Assembly (NCBI RefSeq): GCF_015706575.1
Contig: NW_024037076.1
Location: 19,038,898-19,102,897 of the forward strand
Source of the DNA: Patiria miniata
Taxonomy: Eukaryota; Echinodermata; Asteroidea; Valvatida; Asterinidae
DNA length: 64,000 bases
Reading direction: 5' to 3'
In this document: one piece after another, positions 31,701 through 42,300 of the stretch
Numbering within the stretch: position 1 is the stretch's first letter
How the letters are laid out: every line of letters begins with the position of its first letter
Program-made: the position numbers and the translations under genes
The notes under the pieces: model-generated
Seen by the model: only the letters and a program-made list of their open reading frames with translations
Database searches by the model: none
What the model was told of the DNA's origin: nothing

Positions 31701-32684
31701 AGTTTGGTAGCACAATCGCCTAATCTTGACTTGTCTTAACTTGCCTATGCAATAAAGATTTTGACTAATAAATATTAAAAACTGGTGCCAGTCTAGCTTG
31801 AGTAACTCCAGCTGACACATGCTCATATTCATTCACATGTAGCTACATGTGAATGAATATGAGCATGTCAGAAGCTAGCCCCATAAATGTGGCCTATTTA
31901 CTGGACTGCCTCCGTAAACATAGGCCACACATCCACATGTACAAAAATCGTGTCGACGGAGCCAAATTTTGATTTTCACATTTAGGCTTAGTTTGTAGGT
32001 TTTTTTTGCTTTAGAAGCATACTCACCCTCTTTACAGGCTAATCAGAAAGTGCTGCCTTTTTCAGATGTCTAATTTTGTGAAATTTCATGTTGAAATTTT
32101 GATACGCAAACGTGTAAAAATGAATCTGGAAATTTCACGAAAAATATACATCTGAAAAAGGCAGCACTTTCTGATTAGCCTATAAAGAGGGCGAGTATGC
32201 TTCTAAAGCAAAAAAAACCTACAAACTAAGCCTAAATGTGAAAATCAAAATTTGGCTCCGTCAACACGATTTTTGTACATGTGGATGTGTGGCCTATGTT
32301 TACGGAGGCAGTCCAGTAAATAGGCCACATTTATGGGGCTAGTCAGAAGCTACATGTGAATGAATATGAGCATGTCAGCTGGAGTTACTCAAGCTCATGA
32401 AGCTAGTGCCAGTCTATACATGCTATGTAAAAGAAGATATACCAATCTGGAACATTTAAGAAGTGAGGGCGCTGTTTACAAAATGAATGGCTACGGTTTT
32501 TGCTCGACTAGTAATGCCAAGAATATTTAACTATAGACTTTATTATTAGCGGTCATGGTCTTTACATTGATTATTGCATCATAACGATACTTGGATTGTC
32601 AAGATTTCCAAGAATATTTTAAATAGAAATGGCAGATTATGACCACAAACACTGCATAAAGTTGCGTTACTAACTCACCGCCAT
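28650..32684 (-). CDS. LSM7: LSM7, U6 snRNA-associated Sm-like protein (4 exons, complete)
   Basis: Subunit of the heptameric Lsm rings: Lsm2-8 binds the U6 snRNA 3' end in the nucleus, Lsm1-7 promotes decapping of deadenylated mRNA in the cytoplasm. The four exons give 306 bases, 101 residues (human 103), starting MAQEKKKKESILDLSKY, with Sm1 motif VKFQGGREVTG, LLNLVLDG and the Sm2 segment LGLVVCRGTSVVLICP. It aligns with human LSM7 almost without gaps. The first coding exon holds only ATG GCG before a GTGAGT donor, so intron 1 (2.3 kb) follows the second codon and contains a long inverted repeat. A start in exon 2 is excluded because the reading begins CAAGAG and the family's MA start is recovered exactly. 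Confidence 0.97.
29181..29324. mobile_element. Small TIR element with TCCGGTTCGTTAG ends
   Basis: 144 bp bounded by TCCGGTTCGTTAGT and its complement ACTAACGAACCGGA. Two longer relatives with the same ends and an internal GGAAC(C/T)GGAAGTT are at 43500-43620 and 55827-55996. In LSM7 intron 3. Confidence 0.7.
29486..29557 (-). CDS. LSM7: LSM7 coding exon 3 (residues 32-56)
   Basis: Encodes TGILKGFDPLLNLVLDGTSE, the conserved Sm1 core with the RNA-binding loop. Acceptor TTTCAG, donor GTAAAG. Confidence 0.96.
29960..30290. repeat. Repeat with clustered CCTCAATCCTCCAAAATCC motifs
   Basis: Begins at TTAACCCTAACCCC and carries at least five spaced motif copies of the type CAATCCTCCAAAATCC. Reverse-complement relative of 3841-4215. 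It runs to within 25 bp of LSM7 exon 2. Confidence 0.7.
30315..30402 (-). CDS. LSM7: LSM7 coding exon 2 (residues 3-32)
   Basis: Acceptor TAACAG, donor GTAAGC. Encodes the basic KKKK start, ILDLSKYIDK and VKFQGGRE, strand 1-2 of the Sm fold. The adjacent intron holds the CCTCAATCC repeat. Confidence 0.96.
30914..30962. repeat. Hairpin, 17-bp arms
   Basis: ACATGTAGATCGGGGGA-type left arm (as CATGTAGATCGGGGGA) and complement TCCCCCGATCTACATG around a short loop, in LSM7 intron 1. The function is unknown. Confidence 0.7.
31785..32415. repeat. Long near-perfect inverted repeat in LSM7 intron 1
   Basis: The left arm (about 31795-32069) and right arm (about 32147-32396) are complementary over about 250 bp, from CTTGAGTAACTCCAGCTGAC to GCAGCACTTTCTGATTAGCC on the other side, with a loop of about 80 bp. 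The left arm holds an extra perfect foldback, GCTCATATTCATTCACATGT and complement (about 31826-31868), absent from the right arm. No coding capacity. Confidence 0.92.
32679..32684 (-). CDS. LSM7: LSM7 coding exon 1 (residues 1-2)
   Basis: ATG GCG followed directly by GTGAGTTA; codes Met-Ala, agreeing with the family N-terminus. Confidence 0.85.
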
Positions 32685-33639
32685 TCTGTCTGAATGCACT
32701 GTACTGCAGCACGTGTAGTTAAAGACTAGAACACATTCGGCATAGGTATGTTCAATACGGGGGCCTAGAGGGGACGTTGGCAGTTTCCAAAATCAAAAGG
32801 AAAGTTTCCAGATTACATGTACATGTATAACGCGTGTACGAACTGCAATTTTGACATTATTGATATTTTCAAAGATAGTTCTGAGTTTACTTTCAAGACT
32901 AATAACGCCATTCCTAGTTGCACAGCTGGGGTCCAATGTGTGGGACAAATGGGGCGGGCACACTCAATATGTGGGACGGATTCAACTACTTTGGTCTCAA
33001 CTTTTTTCTTTTCCAAGTCCTGGGCAAGGCAAAAGCAATTCTCTCACCCCAAAAATGTTGCTTGTACTCCATTTTTTACATTTCTCACTACAAAAAAATC
33101 GGGAGGGGGGAGGGGGAGTGATCCTATGGCCCATCCCTCTGATCAGAATTTGGGGTCGGCAAAATTTGGGGGGGGGGGGGGTGGTGGTCAAAAATGCTTT
33201 TAATGCTGCCTCGCATTCATACAATGTTGGTAAATTACAATCGCCTGTTTTAGGGGGTCAGTCCAAGATATGAGATTTGGTCTAGATGTTATAGGGGCAT
33301 TAAAAAATCTGAGTTTGTAGGGAAACTTTTTGCTGCATTGTAACAAGAAATGTTGTTTGTTTATTAATAAAGAAAAAGAGATTGACAAGGTTGTTTAAGT
33401 TTCCTTCACTTATTTCTTCAGGTTTTTGTGGAGGGGTGTTAAGCCCCTCCCATTAAGAGGCAATGCTTGATAATATGCAGTCCCATGACTTACAGCATTG
33501 TCAATTACATTATAAACAGATAAGCTAGCACATCATTATGAAGACCATCTACCATTTTTACTGACAAATCCACCTTTGAATAACTGACATGCACATAAAC
33601 ATAATTACGTGCTTTTAAAACAAGGTACATTAATAATAA

Positions 33640-33930
33640 TATACAGTGCTTATATAGCGCTTTATACCAAAGGTCTCAAAGCGCTTCACAATTATTACCC
33701 CTGTTCATCAGGCCATGAGACCAGTTTCTGCAGCAGCTCAAGATCAGCGCAATCTGGTCTCTACCTTCACAGGTACCCATTTATACTCCTGGGTTGAGAG
33801 AGGCAATTGTAGTAAAGTGTCTTGCTCAAGAACACAAGCACCATGTTCCCCGTCCAGGTTCGAACCCACGTACCGCGGCAAGCGAGTCGAACACCGTAAC
33901 CATTGGACCACAGTGCTCCAAGTTCTACAT
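33640..33930 (-). repeat. SINE, tRNA-derived family 1, near full length
   Basis: On the minus strand it begins CACTGTGGTCCAATGGTTAC, continues with an A-box/B-box pair (GTGGGTTCGAACC), then GCAAGACACTTTACTACAAT and ends in AAAGCGCTATATAAGCACTG plus an ATT-rich tail. Diverged relatives are at 14186-14400 and 57104-57380. Confidence 0.85.
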
Positions 33931-34058
33931 TGAAGCCGTAGAACTTGGTCACAAATAGTCTTGGTCTAATCTTGGTCCAATCCTGCATTGGTCTTTTATT
34001 CTCCTGATACAGCCGGTCCATGGCAAGTGAGGTTGCTGTCAACAAGATGAATCAAATC

Positions 34059-34193
34059 CAGTCTTGGCAATATTGGCAGCGCTACCCACAAAATTCCGAG
34101 CATACTTCACATATGTTGTACTCAAGCTGATGCATGCGTGTGAGGTATGCTCGGAATTTGCTGGGTAGCACTGCCAATGTTGCCAAGACTTGT
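34059..34193. repeat. Inverted repeat, about 52-bp arms
   Basis: Arms contain AGTCTTGGCAATATTGGCAG / CTGCCAATGTTGCCAAGACT and TTCCGAGCATAC / GTATGCTCGGAA around a loop of about 25 bp. Confidence 0.8.
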
Positions 34194-34989
34194 TGATAGC
34201 GACCTCCACCGTCGTGGCAACTTAACTGCCTTTGTCATGGGACTGGCTGCAATGTCCTTAATAATACTGGTATCCTTATATGCCAATGGCAGATGGCCAT
34301 ACGACACATGTGGTAGATCACTCTAAAAGTAAATGCTTAGCAAACAATGTGGTTAAAACACTGGTACACGGTAAGCACCCATATAGTCTGGATCCAATTT
34401 TCAGAAAGCTGCTTATATCTGCCGTACAAAAACTGGTATAACATCAGTCAAAATGTCTTGCGATGTATAGTGCTTGTGATTTGTTTCATGGCCGATTTCC
34501 GCCAAGTGCAAAAACCTGCTTCATGAAACTTGGCCATTGGTTTGCGAGATAAACCCCTAACAAACTTGAGCTGATTAGCCCAATTAATATTTAGTCTTAA
34601 CATAATTTACACCATCAGCTACAACAGACATGGAGAAAGAAAAAAAACGACCATGAAAAAGAAAATGCCACCAAAAAAACGGTCTCACTATAGTAGTACA
34701 CATTCACAAAATACAAACGTGTTCAATGGATTTGAATGAACTTGGCACTGTTCTGGTTTTCCTATTTATTTTTAGCTCTTTTCCCTACACTAATACAACT
34801 ACGCCTCAAGGAATGTGTTTCTAATAGCAACCTTAACCAACCAGTATGAACATATCACCACCCTAAAATACTCAAATTGCAGTAAATAACTTGCCAAAAA
34901 TGCATAAGAATGAAGAACTATTTTGAAGAAATGAAAATACAATACAGCTCGAAAATTCAGAGATCATCAAGCCATACGTACACATAAAT

Positions 34990-35328
34990 AATAATAATAA
35001 TTTGGGAGGCTAATCATCCTTACTCGCAGCTGGTATGCTGAATTACGAAGGACGCGGCTACAACGTGGTCGGGCCGCTGGCACGTGAAGTCGCCTATGGC
35101 TGCCGGCCACATCGACCCATATATATGACCACGGAGCACAGCCTGAGATCGACAGTGTTTGATTTTTCCGAAAGGAGGAAAACCGGAGGGCCCGGAGAAA
35201 AACCCTCGTGGCACAGGAGAGAACCAACGTACAACTCTACTCACATGCGATCCGCGGCCAGGATTCGAACCGTGGTCACCTTGGTGAGAGGCGAGCGCTT
35301 TACGCACAAGCCACCCATGAAACATAAA
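34990..35328 (-). repeat. SINE, tRNA-derived family 2
   Basis: Minus strand: GGTGGCTTGTGCGTAAAGCG (A-box side) then GGTTCGAATCCTGG (B box), followed by a body with GGTTTTTCTCCGGG and ending in an ATT-repeat tail near 34990. Confidence 0.8.
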
Positions 35329-35519
35329 GGTTTATAGGGCAATGAGTTAATTTTGTAATAATTTTCCTCATACATATTCATGATCTAGCATTGGCCGCTC
35401 TTTGGTCAAAGCTTCAATGCACAGATATACCAACTCTATGCATGGTTAATGCTGAATTTATGTCTTATGCCGGGCACTATTACTTACAATGTATTTTGCA
35501 TGTTTTGCATTTAAGCAAA

Positions 35520-35990
35520 CTGAATTCATAAATACCTGAGACAGTTTACACATTCCTATTGGTCGAGAGCCTGTCACGAAGATGGTTTTAGCCTGCTGGT
35601 AAAACACAGCTGCGTTCTGCGCCACATCGCACCGTACGCGCCAATCTCCATATAAGGAGATTTTTAGCACTACGCGTGCGAGGCTCATACCATAGACATG
35701 GCCAAAGGGGTGTTTCAAAAACGAAGAAAAACTGTTGAACAAAATCATTGGAATTTTGTCAATTTTTTTGGACTTTTTGACTGAAAAGGTATTCATGAAT
35801 GGGAATAAAAATGTGCTTGGCTAGTTTTAAACAACTATGTTTAAAACTAGCCTGGTCGCGGATAATGTTTGCTTTTCCCACGCCTTCAGCTCGGGCAATT
35901 ATTTGCGATCAGGCCCCTAGCCAGTTTTAAACATACCGGCCAAGCACATATTGAGTCCCTTAGTATTACAAACATGTAAGGGACTAATAC
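35520..35990 (+). mobile_element. MITE family H, copy 1 (hairpin-ended)
   Basis: Starts ATTCATAAATACCTGAGACA, includes CATTCCTATTGGTCGAGAGC and GGTATTCATGAATGGGAATA, then a partly decayed hairpin around GCTAGTTTTAAAC. Related to 37651-38285. Confidence 0.7.
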
Positions 35991-36271
35991 ACAAAAATAC
36001 AACATAACTAGAGAGATATAAACGCCGCTCTAAACTGTCAAAACTTGCTTTAAAAAACCCAAAAGCCATTACCACCAAGGAGCGAAATCAAGGAGTGATC
36101 AAGAACTTGTAAGACCTTTGGTCTTCAAAGCAGACAAAAAGGTCAGAGAAATTCTAAAACTACACTGACACCACATGTAATTATAAGGGATTGATGTTAA
36201 CCTTGACGATTGATGTTAATACCACAGGAAAGAAAAACGAAAAAGGTGGCGAAGACAGTAAATCTTGGGTG

Positions 36272-36322
36272 TCATTCTCGATGGATCAGGACGAACAAGC
36301 CAAGCCCAGCCAGAACTATATA
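36272..36322 (-). CDS. SEC11A: SEC11 coding exon 5 (residues 164-179, stop)
   Basis: After CTACAG it reads [16 protein letters not shown] then TGA, matching YAVLFLLGLFVLVHRE of human SEC11A. Located 6.5 kb from exon 4, beyond the retrotransposon; recognised by match and frame. Confidence 0.93.
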   Translation of the reverse strand, partial: YIVLAGLGLFVLIHRE

Positions 36323-39300
36323 CTGTAGATGGGAAGAAAGACAAAGAGAAATTCCATTCAATTCATTGAAATGTTCTCACATAAGAACCAAAGTTCAGTG
36401 TCTAAATGATAAGAATGTAAACCAGGTAAAAATGCAATGTTATGCTTTTTGGAATATATTGACTGCAGTGGCCCTAGGTTTGGAGCACTCTATGCTGCAA
36501 TCAAACTAAATTGATTCCATTCCAAATTCTGTATCGGAATGCTGACTGAACTTCTTCTTTTTTAGGATTCAAATCCCTGAACCCTAACCTACCCCAACCC
36601 ATCAAATCCCAATGGCATGTTTTGTTGGAATCTGTCAGGATGGGAACAGTACCCTTATACTGACAGTCTTTTACATTGGGTTGGCACACCTGCAGAATCA
36701 AAGGCAGAAATATGTGTGTGCAGTTTCCCGTATGGTGATAAAATTTGCCAGGAAGGGTATGGTTCCTAGTAAATCATGCTAGGGGGTTAGGGTTAAAGGC
36801 ATATAGGATCATTTGCTGTTTATGCATGTTGTTCGTTTCCAATAATAACACCACTCAAAATCCAAAGAAGAATGTTCACAACCTAACCTGTTGAAATTTC
36901 AGCTCAGTGGATATTACACTTTTCGAGAAAACAGTAAAAAATAACATGCACAACCTTTTCATCACAAAACACGATTTTGTCAATAGCACTCTTTCTTCCA
37001 AAAATCTGTCAATCGTCTAATCGTTGGAAATCACCAAAAAAAACCTTTTCATTTCATCTAAATGACAGCAAGCCAAACAGAATAATTTCACAGGGTGTTT
37101 AGTACCAGTACAATCTTTAATCCAAGTAAGCTTTTGATAATAATTTGGTAGGTTACTTTTAGGATAAATGCAAATGATCCTGCATGTATGTGCCTCAAAG
37201 TATTCTATTCCAGAATTTAACATTCGATAAAGCCACTTTTGTAAGATCTTGGACACGGCATTAAGATCTCAGTGTTGGTTTATTGAGTGCTCATAACCAA
37301 GTGAAGAATACATACAGGATACAGCACAGAATATTGGGTGTTGTCTTAAAGGAGTCGTATTACAATGGGTTCTCATTGGCCAGTGGGAGGTGGTCTGAGG
37401 TGGTCTGATGTGGTCTGATGTCTGACCATACTTCTGGCCTGACCTACAAGTATATATGTATGTCAAGGGTCACACATGTGTACTTACATGTTACATCTCC
37501 CTTTTTACAAATTCAAAACATTTGAATTGAATCTTAACTGAACTATGTTTATATATTTTTTTATACAATTATAAAGCATATCTCCTGTTTTAATACAATG
37601 CTGTAAAATCATCAATAAATCATTCATACATTATTTATGATATTATTAGACATTCATAAATACCTCAGACAGTTTAGCCATTCCTATTGGTCGAGAGCCC
37701 GTCACGTGGCCGGTATTAAACGGATGATAAAGACATGGCTAGCTGGTCTTAAACACTTTTCCAGTGTCACAATAAAATGTGGACTCCTAAAAATCCAGTG
37801 CCTCTTATCGTTTCATTGGTTGAACGTTCACAATCCTCACGTAGGCATGCGCAACACTACCAGGGAGTTAGAATTTTATAGTTCTAAATTCAAAACGCAA
37901 CGCGCCAGGTGCGTTCTGCGCGACATCGCGTAGAACATGATACGCGCGCGTCAATCTCCATAAAAGGGTTGTTTTCTTCTTACTCGCCAGCTGAACACTC
38001 CATTATTTTGCAGGAGGGATGTTTCAAAAAGCATAAAGTGAATTTGTTGAACAAAATCGGGATGTTTTGAACGAATTATATGATTTTTTTTTACCGAAAA
38101 GGTATTTATGAATGGGAATAAATATGTACTCCGTCGGTATTTATCACTCTGTTTAATACCACTTAGAGTCTGGGTGCTGATAATTACCCTCGCCTCCGGC
38201 TCGGGTAATTATCAGCACCCAGACTCTAAGTGGTATTAAACAGAGTGATAAAAACCTCCGGAGCACACATTTATTCCCTTATTATATGAGCAACATTAAA
38301 TTTTAACAGTTAACATGTACTGTGTAGTAATAATACATCAGTTGTTTTTTGGGAAATACATTGGAGAAATCATCTGCATTTCAAAATTATCTGTTTTTGA
38401 ATATCAATGCATTTCCATAATTTATCAGTGTTGCTCTTAGTTTGCTTCTTTCTTTCTTTCTTTCTTTTTTTTTACTTAGCTTGCAAATCGATTCGGTTCC
38501 TTCTGTAGTTACCTCCTTCTGATTCAACCAAGTAACTTCTTGGAAAGTTAAACTTTTTTAGAACAGTTGCATTTTTCCATGTTCTTTGTGGGGTACGCAT
38601 TTTAACTTGTTCACCAATTTGCAGAGGTCGAAGATTTTTTGTGCCTCTGTCAAAATATTTCTTCTGATGTTGTTGCTTGATAACCAGTTTTTCTGTTACT
38701 TGAGGGACAACCTGGGGTTCTAGTAATTTACTAGATGTTGGAATTGTTGTCCTTGTTCGTCTTTGCATGAACATTTGTGCTGGACTTGCATTTAACCCTT
38801 CGACTGGTGTGTTTCGATGGTTAAGCAATGCCAAGTATGGATCTGTCCCATCTTCTTTTTTGAGCAGGTTTTTTGCAACCTGAACAGTCTTTTCAGCTTT
38901 TCCATTGCTACGAGGGAAATTTGGTGATGAAGTTACATGATTGAATTCGTACTCTTTTGCAAAATTCTGAAATTGTTCACTGGAGTATTGCGGTCCATTG
39001 TCAGAGATTACTGTTTCTGGAATTCCATATCTCGCAAAGTGTTGTTTGCAAATGTTGATCACTTTTTGACTTGTTGGCATTGAAGTCAATTGGGTTAACT
39101 CAAAGAAACTCGAGTAGTAATCTACAATGAGCAAATAGATCTGCTTCCCTGGTAGTTCAAACAGGTCTGTTGCTATTTTTTGCCATGGGCGTTGTGGTTT
39201 TTCATGCCCTAACATTGGCTCATTGGTTTGTTTTGGTTTGTACTTTGCACAGGTCTCACAACTTTCTACCAACGTTGTTATTTGTTTTAGCATGCCTGGC

Positions 39301-42300
39301 CAGTAAACAGTATCTTTTGCCAACTGTTTGGTTTTCTCTATTCCTTGATGCGATCGGTGAACTGTGCTCAAAACATATCTCTCATTGTCTTCGGTACCAC
39401 TACTCTGTTTGACTTGAACACTATACCATCTTCTACAGTTAGTTCTTCTCTAATGGTCCAGTATTGCCGCAAGGATTTGTTCGTTTTGTTTATTGTTTCT
39501 GGCCAGCCATCTAGAATGATTTGTTTCAAGTCTTGCAATTCAACATCTTTCTCTGTTTTTTGTTTTAGCTCATTCAGTTTTGTCTCTGACATAGGTATGC
39601 AATCTACCATACACACAGGAACATCTTCATCTGTCGTAGGTTCAGAATCTTGAAGGTAGTTTCTGCTCAAAGCATCCGCTACATGCAAGTCTTTTCCTTT
39701 GACATATTTCACTCTCAGGTCATATTTCTGTAGTGTTAACAGCATCTTTTGTAACCGCATCGGTGCTGTATACAGCGGTTTTTTTAATATTGCCTCCAGT
39801 GGACGATGGTCAGTTTGCACATTGACAGTGCGGCCAAAAATGTAGTTGTGAAATTTTGTGCAGCCAAACACTATTGCTGCCAATTCTTTCTCAATTTGAG
39901 CCCATCGTTTTGGGGTCTCTGTGAATGCTTTGGACGCATATGCCACTGGAAGTTCACTTTGCAGTAATACTGCACCTGTTCCTGAACTTGAACTGTCAAC
40001 ACTAAGTGTTACTTCTTTGTTTACATAAAAGTATTGTAGAGTTGGCGCTTGAGTTATCATGGATTTCAATTCCTGAAAAGCTTTCTCTTGTTCATCAGAC
40101 CAGAACCATGCTACATCTTTGTCGAGCAATTTTCTCATAGGTGCTGTTTTGTCTGATAGGTTAGGAATGAATTTCCCAACGTACGTTATCATGCCCAATA
40201 TTTGTTGGACACCTGCTTTGTCTGTTGGAGGTTTCATTTTGAGAATTGCCTCGATTTTCTTTGGGTCTGGTTTCAGACCGTTCGCTGTTATGACATGACC
40301 CATGTATTTTACTTCACTCTGATTAAACTTGCATTTTTGTGCATTCAGACGTATGTTTTTTTCTTGACATCGCTGAAGCACTTCCTTTAGGATTTTGTCA
40401 TGTTCTTCTTGAGTTTTGGCATGAATTAAAATATCATCCATAATAACTTGAACACCACTCATATCACAGAAGGTTTCAGTCATGATTCTTTGAAACATTT
40501 CTGGTGCCACATTGATTCCAAACGGGAGTCTGTTGAATTTGTATCTCCCAAATTCAGTATTGAAGGTACAGAGGTCGGCACTCTCACTATCTAATTGAAT
40601 CATCCAATATCCACAATTTGCGTCAAGGGTACTGAACACCTTTGCGTTTGCCAACTGATCCGCTATTGCGTCAAGTGTGCGCATTGGATAATATTCCCTG
40701 AGCAAGGCTTTGTTCAAGTCAGCTGGATCCAAACAAATTCTGACTTTGCCTGATGGTTTTACGACTGCGCACATGCTACTGACCCAACCTTTTCCGGGTC
40801 CTGTGACCTTTGTTATGATGTTTTGGTCTTCCATTTTTGTCAACTCTTCTTTTACTTTTTCTCTTAGTGCTACTGGAACTCTACGGGGTGCATGCACTAT
40901 AGGCGTTGCCTCTGGTTTGAGTTTGAGTGTTTGTTCTCCTGGCATACAGCCTATTCCTTCAAATACCTTCTTATATTTTTCTTTTAGCTCTTTTGTGTCT
41001 GGTTTACATGCATCTTTCTGCAGATTTGGATTTTGGATGACTTCTTCTACTTCCTTGATCAAGCCTAGTTTCTTACAAGTAGCTAGCCCAATAATTGGTG
41101 TTGCCCTATTCATCTTAACTACTTGGAACTCAATGTCATAATATTTATCATTGTACTCACTCAGTAAGGTGCACTTGCCTATGGGCTTGATTTTGTGTCC
41201 ACTAAATGAAGTTAGAGTCACTCGTGATTTTGTCAGTTCTTTGCAAATTTGTCCGTGCAGGTGAGCTGGAAGGACATTGCATTGTGCTCCTGTGTCCACT
41301 TTGAACTTGGTTGTCATCATTTGACGAGCTTGTGTTCCAATCTTCATGTTGATGTTCCACTCTTTGTCGTTCGCTCCTATCTCAGCCATGAACAGTTCTT
41401 CCTCATCTTGCCCATGATTGTCCAGTGACTGGATCTGATGGTTCGTGCGGCACATTTTGGCGAAGTGGTTGGGTTTCTGGCACTTGCTGCACTGGCGACC
41501 GTGTGCTGGGCAGTTTCTGGGTCCGTGTCTGTTTCCACATTTTTTGCAGGAAAACGTGTTAGCCGTGGATGTGCCTGCATGGCCTGGCTGATTTCTGTTG
41601 CTGGGTTGTTTGGTCCTCTGCCATTGCTGACCTCTTGGATTTTGTTGTCGCTGACTTCTCGCCTGCTGCCTTGTTTTCTGCAGGGCATTCAGTGACTGCT
41701 CTTGCTTTTCCTCTTGAGCAGTTTGTTTTAGTTTGTTCACTTGTGAGTGAGTGATTTGCGCAGTTTTGCAAATCTCAATTGCTTGTTGCAGCGAGACATC
41801 TTTGGCTTGCAACAGCTTTGCTCTGATGGCGTTGTCTCGGATTCCCACGATGATTCTGTCTCGTATGAGACTTTCTTGTAGCTCTCCAAACTCGCTTGTA
41901 CTTGCTTTTCTCTTCAGATCCGTGATGAAGACTTCTACTGTTTCCTCCGCTGTTTGCACTCTACTGTTGAAGATATGTCTTTCGTATGAGACATTTTTTT
42001 GAGGCAGGAATTGTTTGTCAAACTTTTCGATGAGCGTGGCAACATCCTCCTTGTCTTCTCCTTCTTCGAAGCTGAATGTGTTGTATACACTGATTGCCTC
42101 TGCTCCTGCTACATGCAGTAGGGTACTGCTTTGTATTGTTTTGGGTTTATTTCCGAGCCCACTTGCTATTTTGTATATTTGAAACTGTTGTTTCCAAGAT
42201 TTCCAGTTTTCCGCTGGATTTTCAGCAATGTGCAGCTGTTTTAGTGGCGGTTGTAGTGCTTGCATTTTGCAAGATTTTCTTATTATTTTTTGACACTACT

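Larger units (their letters stand above)
32685..36271. other. Intergenic region between LSM7 and SEC11
   Basis: No gene recognised. It holds the LSM7 upstream side, a GGGGG-rich low-complexity patch (33100-33185), a SINE (33640-33930), a hairpin (34059-34193), a second SINE (34990-35328) and a MITE of the nested-hairpin family (35520-35990). Confidence 0.6.

Noticed and set aside
32817..33273. Overlapping frames of 128 and 140 codons
   Set aside because: Both depend on a G-rich low-complexity patch and overlap each other in different frames.
36568..36795. Interstitial telomere array
   Set aside because: Only one TTAGGG-like unit is present at each end, not a tandem run.
39371..39371. Independent integrase gene with its own start
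   Set aside because: The frame's first codon is TTG and the integrase zinc finger is directly continuous with the upstream polyprotein in another frame.
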